From positions 106,001 through 170,000 of the forward strand of contig WPIO01000197.1 of the NCBI GenBank assembly GCA_009760855.2: a stretch of DNA of 64,000 bases. Reading direction: 5' to 3'. Below are positions 55,891 to 64,000 of the stretch, in pieces. The position numbers and the translations under genes were made by a program. Numbering within the stretch: the stretch's first letter is position 1; every line of letters begins with the position of its first letter. A model generated the notes under the pieces. That model did no database searches. It saw only the letters and a program-made list of their open reading frames with translations, and had not been told where the DNA came from. This stretch comes from Cristatella mucedo (taxonomy: Eukaryota; Bryozoa; Phylactolaemata; Cristatellidae).

Positions 55891-57208
55891 ATATCAACAG
55901 ACAGGCGATTGAACATGCAAAAGCCAATCATGCACAAGCATACAATGGATAATTTACACAGAGAAAGCAAATGCAATGAGAAGTGGGTGGGGTTTAAGTA
56001 ATGCTTTAGATGCTGTAACATCCTTGAGTATTGGCACAGAGGTCGAATGATCAAACTTTATGACACGGGCCCTTTATTCGAGATATGTAGAAGGTTGTCC
56101 CTTATTATCACTGCAAACAGCTGATAGTGATACTAAAGTTACTCTGCAGCAAACCGACCTTTATTTATTTATTTATATAGGTCAGGGGTTGTCCGGATAC
56201 CAGTAAATGGATATGACAGCTTTAAGTGTAATGAGACTCGGTGCCTAAAGACTTGACATCGACTGAATACACGTTAGTTTCACGATAGCTTGCAAACATG
56301 AAAGTAGTTGTGAGCAGCCTGCACGGATGACCACTATCGGACATTAGAAGACTTTGGTGCATGCACTAGAGCTCAAAAAAGGCAAGGCCCTCAATTACTT
56401 TTTTTTTGACATCCTAAATCGATCCAGTTTGCTAAGACAGCCAAGACTGCTTCCCTACATTCTGCCTGCTGCTCTCACCGAGCTATCCACATGCCACTCA
56501 AAGGATGTTCACGGTACACATCCTTAGAGGCTGAAGTAAAAAGCTGCTGATCTAACCTCTTAATAGCTGCAAAAGAGTACGTATCGTAGCCTGACTTGAC
56601 CGGCCACCAGAGGTCAGAATGCCATTTCCTTATGGTAGATACCATAATGGTGCTACTGGAACTAAAGTACCCTAGCTGCATCGAAAGCAGATAACATGAG
56701 CACAATCCAGCGACGCATGGACAAACTCTGCTATTGAGTAGACCACGGGAACTCCCACACAGGCAGGCAGGCAGAAATGCCAGGCATCGAGGTCATGCAC
56801 CGAGCAGATGTGTGGCAATGAATGCTAACCATGCAGGGATATTCACGAGGAGACCCAAAAATTTCATTGCTTACAAAAGCCTCTTCCGACGAGGCATCAA
56901 TCTGGGAGCGGCAAGGATACATCTGCTCGATGGAATGCACCCATTGCACTGAGCCCGAAAAATAACTCCGTTGCATAGCCACAGTGGTAATGAAGCTGCC
57001 TTGCTGCATCGCTAATCTGAGAGGCCGGACTATGAGAACAATTTCAAAGAAAAAACCATGGATGCTGATACGAGTGCTGCTACCCAATGACACTGTCTGG
57101 CATTCAGATAAACTAATGTATCAACCATGTTAATTCTTGAATAATAATGCTGACAATTGTGCAGACTTCTGGAGCCCAGGCTTGCCGACTAAACATACAA
57201 ACCGAGTG

Positions 57209-57364
57209 GGCTGGTTTGGCTCAGTGGCTAAGGTGCTCGCCTCGACCAAGGTCAAGATGAATGTATTTGATGACCAAGGTCGTGCGCTCGAGTCCCTTAC
57301 AATAAGGGAATATGTGAAGCACCTGAATAGACATTAAGTTCTGTTAGGGCGCTATACAAATTAA
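57209..57364 (+). mobile_element. SINE family 1, long-arm subtype
   Basis: It has GGCTGGTTTGGCTCAGTGGC, GGTGCTCGCCTCGACCAAGG, the extra TCAAGATGAATGTATTTGA segment with a second GACCAAGG, CGTGCGCTCGAGTCCC, and the tail GTGAAGCACCTGAATAGAC, GTTAGGGCGCTATACAAATT. Confidence 0.9.
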
Positions 57365-57995
57365 TATTTGCTTTATCATTTTTTAGCCTGATTCCGGTTC
57401 CATTCTGTGATGCAGGGGACGTGCAGACTAATGCTAGCCTACTGCAAGTGACATGATAAAGTGTAACAAAGTATTTGGCAAAATAGGATACTAACAACAC
57501 CAATCGTGCGAATCTAGTGCAACACTATCAAGTGGGCTCTTTGACAAGCAAAACTGCCAGTCTATAATGAAAAGGGGGTGAATCCAAAAGGCCTTTGGCA
57601 AGTGTCCACACACCGAAATCGAGTCTGATTTGCTAGCAGTCGCATCTGACATTCACGGAAGGAGAAAAATAAAGACGGCACATTAACAGCAGATGAATTA
57701 AACTAGGCATGCCGAGTGCATCAACCCAGCTTTATGAGTTTGCTGCTGGTCGGTCAGCCACTTGCTCTTGTGTGTATCCACAAATAAACGTGGACGATCA
57801 GTAGGCTGGGCACTCCACTCGGCCACTTTAGTTGCAACCCACCCGGGGTCAATATTTTATCGACAAGCTGCTGGCATTAATCGGCCCTCGGATAGGATTA
57901 CTTATGAGGTTCTACATAACGTACTACATAACTAAATAACGTAGCCCGTAGGAAATAGGAAGAGGAAAGCAAGACAGATCGACAAAGTAGTACCT

Positions 57996-58036
57996 AGCTG
58001 TAGCCTGCCACTGTAGCCTGCCACTGTAGCCAGGCT
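57996..58036. repeat. 13-bp tandem repeat, three copies
   Basis: Units of TGTAGCCTGCCAC in a row, the last imperfect. Confidence 0.85.
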
Positions 58037-58484
58037 ACTGTTACAGAACAACATCCGGTTCGTTGCAGTAAAGCAAAAACGGTCGGCTGATCTGCCGGAA
58101 TCGCTTTTATGGCAGCAGAAGAGCCACAGGACAGCCCTCCCTCCCTTTGCAGTGGGCTATCAAAGGCAGCATTCAGCTCACGACTCGAGCCCACGCCCCG
58201 GGTTTTAAAGTGCAGGCACATGATCTATGGCCCAAGCCCTGGTTCTAACGACATTTTCAGGAACCTTGTGACTTTTGCTTTGAGTCCTTAAGGGTGCTGA
58301 CATTGAGCGTGCTTCCATTTAAGCATAACTTCATGCGGACACTTGCCCTTTTAGCAATAGTCATATGATACATGTTGGCACAGTGCATGAAACCTAACAG
58401 TAAGCATACGATCATGCCAGCTAAAAAACATACGCAAAGTGCTAGAAAGAAATTAAGTTTCGGTTTGACCCAGTGGTTAACGTG

Positions 58485-58722
58485 GCCACCTCGCCTTTTT
58501 ATGTGCTTATACGTGCTGACACTGTTGCATGCTGCCCCTAACTACACTTGCATGCTGACGCTGTGCATGTCAACCCTGACCATGTTGTTCGTGTTGTTTA
58601 TCAAGCATGATGCCACTCACCATTCGATCGCGTTTCCTTTGCAGTAAATGTACAGCGGCTAGAAAGATATTGAGTTCTCTGAGGGCGCTTTTTCAAGTGC
58701 ATTATTATTATGTTTATGATTA
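58485..58722 (+). mobile_element. LINE family B, 3' end
   Basis: TATGTGCTTATACGTGCTG, GCATGCTGACGCTGTGCATG, TTTCCTTTGCAGTAAATGTA and the tail GAAAGATATTGAGTTCTCTG with ATT repeats. Confidence 0.85.
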
Positions 58723-58935
58723 TTGCAACCCAGGCGCTAGATCGGTACCAAGAGCAACCAGCAGCTGCAGCAACACTCGAGCAGCAACAGTGACGTCGAC
58801 AAGCGAATAACGCAGTGGCTACCAGCAAAGCATGAGCCTCGTCGAGTCACAGCCTCTTTCCGGCACGCCTAGCACTTCCGGCGTGGCTAGCACTGCCTCT
58901 GAAGGGGCAGCAGGAGCTACTATAGCCAACCCTAC

Positions 58936-59075
58936 CTCCAGGCACTTGACGTAGTCCTTCATTCGGCCCCTGTACAGGCTGTTGATGACGTCACTGTGGG
59001 TCGTGCCCTTCCATTTCTCTTCGAGTGCATCGAACATGACGTGACACAGTTCCTGCACGTCATGCTGCTGCCACA
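58936..59075 (-). CDS. USP47: USP47 exon 4
   Basis: The acceptor GTGTCCACTAG and donor GAG/GTAGGG bound the exon. It encodes [20 protein letters not shown] and ends [13 protein letters not shown], matching human [20 protein letters not shown] and YQGKLKDYVRCLE. Confidence 0.98.
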
Positions 59076-59179
59076 CTAGTGGACACGACAACGAAGCAAC
59101 GTCCAAGCAACGTCGAGCTATTGAACTGTTGCTTATCTATAAGCGAGCTCGCGAAATGGGATACCAAACAACTGAACGA

Positions 59180-59300
59180 AATAATAATAATAATATATTT
59201 GATATAGCGCCCTCAGAGAACTCAATCTCTTTCTAGGCACTTTACATTTGCTACAAAGGAAGCATGATCGAATGGTTAGTGGTAGCATGCATCAAAAACA
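59180..59300 (-). mobile_element. LINE family B tail
   Basis: On the minus strand: CATGCTTCCTTTGTAGCAAA, TGTAAAGTGCCTAGAAAGAG, ATTGAGTTCTCTGAGGGCGC, then ATT repeats. Confidence 0.85.
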
Positions 59301-60821
59301 GCACTGCAAACGACAACTGCAATGGACAACCGCAAACGACAACCTCTAAGCGTTTCGGGCTTCGATTTCTATACCGGGCCCAGGCATCGGAAAAGCATAG
59401 GACCGAAGACAGGACACCACGTTGCTCATTCGTAGCCTGATTTTATCTAAGCAGACGACATTCTGTTTCAGCCTCTGCTTGCCTTCTTCGGGTCCCCTCC
59501 CTCTCCCTCTTTCCCTCCCTCCCTCCCTCTCTCCCCTCCCTACTCTGTCTCTGTCTGTCTCTTTCTGTTTCTTTCTCTCCCTCTCCCTGAGGGGAAGAAG
59601 TTAGCTCTCCCGTTCTTTCGAGTACAGATTGTTGCCAAACCTTGCAATACAGTACCTAGACAATTAAAACCACTTTCATACTTCAACCGAAACCTTTTCT
59701 CTAAGACCCCTGGCTATAGCATAACCTTTTAAGCCGGTCTATATTATTGCTACATTACTTATGTTCCATCACTCTCATCTTTTTTCTAAGGCTTCTGCCC
59801 GTAACAGCACCTTTAATTCTGAAGGTTTAGCTATGTCTATAATCTCTATCAGATCGATCTTCGTGAAATTCATAGCAAAACTAAAACAGCCCAACTACTT
59901 ATCACGGTCACATTTCGACATTAAAAAGGAGCTAAACCCCACCTGTTTCGCGAAGCATTTGCTCCGTCCAAGTTAATTGTCCGGTATGACCTTATGTGTG
60001 CTACAAATATACATCTTTATGACCAATCGATTGATACGTTCAAGCATATGCAAAGTACCTTAAAAGAGCTTTAGTTTTTTAAGAATACCTATAAATGAAA
60101 ACATTTCGTTATGTGATAGCGATTTAAAATGTCACAATTATCGTAATAATATTATTAATTAACATTATATTTACTCTATCGACTACACTGTGGACTCAAA
60201 AATATTTTCCCAATCACTTCCCAATCATCAATTCCCAATCACTAAAGCATGAGCTTGATTATTTCTTTGCTCATGAGATCAAAAAAAGTCTTTAGCTAAC
60301 TAATCTATACTATAAATAATAATAATACGTTTGATAAGCTCCCTCAGAGAAAAAACACTTTAAAAACAACTTGTGTTCTGCGACAGCCCCCCCCCCCGTA
60401 ACAACTGCTTTGTCGGCATATCTTTGTCGAGTTACAGAGGATACAGATCAACCTCTATTGATCACTAGGCCAGGCCGGCTAGCTAACAGGACAGGGCAAC
60501 CAAAGGCAAACTAAGCGGTGCGCTACCAACACACTGACGAGCAGGCAAGCTTCCCTCCCCTGAGCAGACGCACAGCTGAACGACGGCTCATCTAGATGCT
60601 GCTGTAGCGCTTGGCAAGAACACGGGCCAGGTTGTCACGCTCTAATGCCCTTCTTGTCAAGTGTACATGCCTGTGGCAAGTAGCGATTCGAGAGTGGGTG
60701 GCACATGGACATGGCCAGGTGCCCACTTCCTCAGCTGCTGCGCCGCAATGCTATTTGGGGCATGCCTACGAGCCACATCTACGCTATAGTGCCATGTGGC
60801 AGCCACTGCAGCAGCCTTCAC
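59301..60821. other. USP47 intron 3, mostly unassigned
   Basis: It contains a CT/CCT-rich tract (59500-59590) and a possible LINE ORF2 end near 59760-59980 (ASARNSTFNSEGL, FDIKKELNPTCFAKHL). A family B tail fragment is at 60315-60365 and a C9 run near 60390. No exon is seen on either strand. Confidence 0.4.
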
Positions 60822-60888
60822 CTTCACTGCTGTCCCAGCCGAAGCTCTTGGTAACTGCCGTCGTCTCCACGGCTCTCTTGTTGCTCGT
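60822..60888 (-). CDS. USP47: USP47 exon 3
   Basis: The acceptor GCTCTCTTGTAG and donor GAAG/GTGAAG enclose 67 bp. It encodes TSNKRAVETTAVTKSFGWDS then SE, matching human [22 protein letters not shown]. It is too short to stand out as an open frame, but it is unambiguous. Confidence 0.97.
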
Positions 60889-61164
60889 CTACAAGAGAGC
60901 CACGGGTAAAGGAAATGCCGACGAGGCGACAACATAGACATCGCGACGAGGATTATTAAGCAAAGCAGCGTCGATAGACCGGGACGCACAGAGTGGCCTA
61001 GCCAACACTGGCACATGCAGTAGCAACTCAATAGCCACCCACACTGCGACGATGAGTGAACACGCACGCACGCTGGTGCTTTCACCCTTTAACCAAAGCC
61101 CTTACCAGCCAGCATGTTTTTGCATCTGATGAATGCACAGCAATCACGGTGAGATGGGGAGGGG

Positions 61165-61315
61165 GATCTTAGCCCATGGGTGCATAGTGCTGAGCTCTTC
61201 ACGACCCAAAGGGCGTGGGTTCAAAAAACCTGCAGTGGGTGATAGCCACGAAGGCCCTTCTGCCGCTGCGCATTTGCGGCTATTAAACCAGCTAACACTT
61301 GCAGCAGCTGATATC
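61165..61315 (+). mobile_element. SINE family 2
   Basis: It has a decayed head with GGCGTGGGTTCAAAAAACC, then GGGTGATAGCCACGAAGGC, CCTTCTGCCGCTGCG and GCGGCTATTAAACCAGCT. Confidence 0.65.
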
Positions 61316-61511
61316 TGACAGCACTGAAAAACCAGTGATGCCTAAGATAAGGAGCCGGCGGTCTTTCCCAGACTCCAATAAAAAAAATCCTATGAAAAGA
61401 ACAAATAACATTATTCATCTCGATAAACTACCAGGAAAATTACAGATAACAAGCGACTGAGTCTGGAGACACGCATTAAGCTGATTCTCAAATAAAATAA
61501 AATTAAAAAAT

Positions 61512-61648
61512 ATAACTTGTTTAAATAGCGCCCCAGGAGAACTTAATCAATATTCAGGCGCTTCACATATGCCTCGGGGCTCGAGCCCATGACCTCAGCG
61601 AGAGCTTGGTCGGGGCGAGCACCTTGACCGCTGGACCAAACCGGCTCA
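61512..61648 (-). mobile_element. SINE family 1
   Basis: Minus-strand, near-consensus: GCCGGTTTGGTCCAGCGG, AGGTGCTCGCCCCGACCAAG, ATGGGCTCGAGCCCCGAGGC, and the tail GCGCCTGAATATTGATTAAG, TCCTGGGGCGCTATTTAAAC. Confidence 0.9.
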
Positions 61649-61810
61649 AATGCGACCGGTACTTGCATGAGATATTTCAGGAGCTCATGTGTGGCAACAG
61701 CTTTGACCAGTCCACCGGCATAAGGCAATTGAGGACAAGCTCTTCAACAGCAACGCGCGTCAGATCGTACACGAGAAACGATTCTTGAAATACCCAGTCG
61801 TGCTTTGGGT

Positions 61811-61876
61811 GATGGCCAGCCTAGCCGGCCAAGATGGCCAGCCTAGCCGGCCAAGATGGCCAGCCTAGCCGGCCAA
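61811..61876. repeat. Perfect 22-bp tandem repeat, three copies
   Basis: The unit GATGGCCAGCCTAGCCGGCC plus AA is repeated exactly at 61811, 61833 and 61855. Perfect identity indicates recent expansion. The unit includes the palindrome GGCCGGCT/AGCCGGCC. Confidence 0.95.
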
Positions 61877-62678
61877 GCGAAGAGAACGATAATTAAAAAA
61901 CTGACTTTCTGTTAATGGGAAAAACTAAACCGGAGCTTCCTCTGCATGCACTATGACATTAGGTGAAAAGCAAGCAACAGGCAAGACGAAAATCGAAAGA
62001 TAGCGATCGCGAGCAGAAAAGAAGCAAAACCACTGGGGGTCGAGGTCATGCTCAATGCTGACAGGTTATTTGAGCTCACAGCTTGTTCTTGCTCATACCC
62101 ATTCGCATTTGCCGTCCACTCTCACGCACTCACACTTGCATCGTAGTCCAGGGAGCAGGGCAGTTGCACTTTAAGCCACAGGCCACAGGTCGCAGGTTTG
62201 AGCACTGCAGCAGGCAAAGCTTTATAACCAGCTGCAGGGTAGGAGGATAGCTGCCAAGGCTTGTTTGCCGACATACAAAAATTAGGCTGCCAAATCGGCT
62301 GACCTCTACTAGTATTTATGCAGTCTGGGAACAGGGCCGACCTAGGCCTCCTCCATCTAAGCTTGCAGGTCGGGACTTGGGCATGATTGGTAGCAATTGG
62401 GATGCAGCCGATATGTGCAAGCATACGCCTACTGTATTTCGACCGTGGTAGGCAATGCTTGCCTCTGTGCAAGCATTGCCTCTGTTAGGTCAACTAAATA
62501 GATAAAAAATAGCAACCTGCCCTCTGCTACCTCTCTGAGAAACAGTTGACACGATTTTTGTTCATTTTGCAGTTTATCACCAAGTGAGCAGAGATATAAA
62601 GCTGAAGATATGAAGCACCAGATGGCAGCATGCAACGAGGCATCAAGCACGTGACGCTGGCTGGGTCACGATGCTCAC

Positions 62679-62754
62679 CTGGAGCGTGAGAAACAGCTTC
62701 TGTAGCTGGAAAGGAATGCTTCGCGTCTCGTCGTCTTTGTAGTCAAACTCCCAG
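62679..62754 (-). CDS. USP47: USP47 exon 2
   Basis: The acceptor TTCTTGGCCTAG and donor CAG/GTGAGC bound the exon. It encodes WEFDYKDDETRSIPFQLQKL then FLTLQ, matching human [26 protein letters not shown]. Confidence 0.97.
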
Positions 62755-62908
62755 CTAGGCCAAGAATTGCATAGCTGTACAGCCTGACATTGTGCAGCCA
62801 AGCGCCTACACTACCATTAAGAGCAAAAACTTCGCGATGCCTAAACTTTAGGCATTCATGATTGGAACAGTCTGGCCGACTGCAGCCAAGAAGTGATAGC
62901 CACTGTAG

Positions 62909-63047
<139 letters not shown>

Positions 63048-63280
63048 GACAGACGAAGACAGAGAGTGGGAGAGAGTGAGAGGGAGAGAGGGGAGAAGGA
63101 AGGAGAGGGGAGGTGGAGAGAGAGGGGAGAGAAGGTGGGAGGGAGGGAGGGAGAGAAAGAGATACAGAAAGACAAAGAGAGAAAGTAGAAAGAGACATAC
63201 AGACCGAAAAGAGAGAGACGAGAGAAAGAGAGGAGAACAAGAGAGAGGGGGAGAGGGGGTAAGGTGGCAGCAAGCCACTA

Positions 63281-63388
<108 letters not shown>

Positions 63389-63450
63389 TTAATGTAAATC
63401 ATGTCACTATTCGTCTCGGGTCGATAGCATTGAACAAGCCAGCTCAATTC

Positions 63451-63573
63451 TACCAGAACATTCCTACCAGAACATTCCTACCAGATCATTCCTACCAGTT
63501 CACTCCTAGCAGATCATTCCTAGCAGATTCCTACCAGATCATGCCTACCAGATCATTCCTAGCAGCTCAGTGC
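63451..63573. repeat. 14-bp minisatellite, about nine copies
   Basis: The unit TACCAGATCATTCC varies at a few positions, with one copy shortened by 3 bp. Confidence 0.9.
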
Positions 63574-63639
63574 TACCGGGAGAAGTGAGCAGCATGGCAT
63601 GGCACAGCAAGCCACCTAGGCAGAACTGCAAAATTATAA

Positions 63640-63730
63640 TAGAAATTATTATTAGCCATTATATTGCACCTTAAGAGAACCAAATCGCTACATAGGTGTT
63701 TTAAACTTGCTGTAAAAGAAGCAATATTCC
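63640..63730 (-). mobile_element. LINE family B tail fragment
   Basis: On the minus strand: TTTTACAGCAAGTTTAAAAC, CACCTATGTAGCGATTTGG, TTCTCTTAAGGTGC, followed by ATT-rich end. Diverged. Confidence 0.5.
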
Positions 63731-64000
63731 AAAATTTGAATTACATGCACCCAAATAGCAAGCATAGACGAGCGTGCAAAAACATGCAAGAAGACAGTGC
63801 CAATCGTTTAGTAAGCACCTTGATTAATAACATGTACTGAATGAGAGAGAAAGCAAGAATAGTATGCACGTGCAAAATCAGCTCATCAAGCGACAATTAT
63901 TATTGAATCAAGTAAGCTGTCGATAGCCGGCAGCTTGTTGCACTAGGGTGGGCAGACAAAACAGATATATAACTACCATCACTGCCACAGCAGCAGGCAG

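Noticed and set aside
56731-57093. Minus-strand frame with FFFEIVLIVRP, resembling the DIPLVIRP block of USP47
   Set aside because: The true exon for this block is at 55247-55336, with both splice sites and the flanking GSSRAFESV. This frame lacks the finger cysteines and in-phase splice sites.
61660-61790. Minus-strand frame (YDLTRVAVEELVLNCLMPVD) as a USP47 exon
   Set aside because: It does not match USP47. The needed exon (SNKRAVETT to SFGWDSSE) is at 60822-60888.
63451-63573. CRISPR-like array
   Set aside because: The 14-bp units are directly adjacent without spacers, and the DNA is an animal intron.

Overview
The window is animal nuclear DNA, almost certainly from an invertebrate. Two intron-rich genes lie on the minus strand and are surrounded by non-LTR retrotransposon (LINE) fragments, tRNA-derived SINEs and long microsatellites. 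No rRNA or genuine tRNA gene, CRISPR array or bacterial-style operon is seen. The phylum cannot be fixed from sequence alone.

Layout, left to right. 1-2143: the right-hand part of a hAT DNA transposon with a nearly open transposase. 2144-7789: fossil LINE pieces, a 120-bp tandem duplication and a GC-rich perfect hairpin, with no gene that can be supported. 7790-15090, minus strand: a secreted protein assembled from a signal-peptide exon, a collagen triple-helix segment, several EGF-like domains and an unrecognised Cys-rich stretch. Almost all of its introns are phase 1, and its first exon has a TATA/CCAAT-like promoter. 15240-22159: repeats, (TA)n tracts, LINE/SINE remains and one unidentified open stretch. 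22160-63378, minus strand: 25 consecutive coding exons of the deubiquitinase USP47, from just before the catalytic Cys to the stop codon. The exons join in one continuous reading frame of 1336 codons. The N-terminal exons, about 185 residues in the human protein, must lie beyond the right edge.

The two genes are unrelated in function. USP47 is an intracellular ubiquitin protease, and its catalytic Cys, His and Asn/Asp boxes and zinc-finger cysteines are all present. The collagen-EGF gene encodes an extracellular matrix-type protein. The most informative non-genic feature is a shared 3' tail of about 55 bp between a LINE family (B here) and a tRNA-derived SINE family, which implies that the LINE machinery mobilises the SINE. 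Several intronic inverted structures could form double-stranded RNA: a head-to-head LINE palindrome, complementary CT/GA tracts and perfect hairpins.
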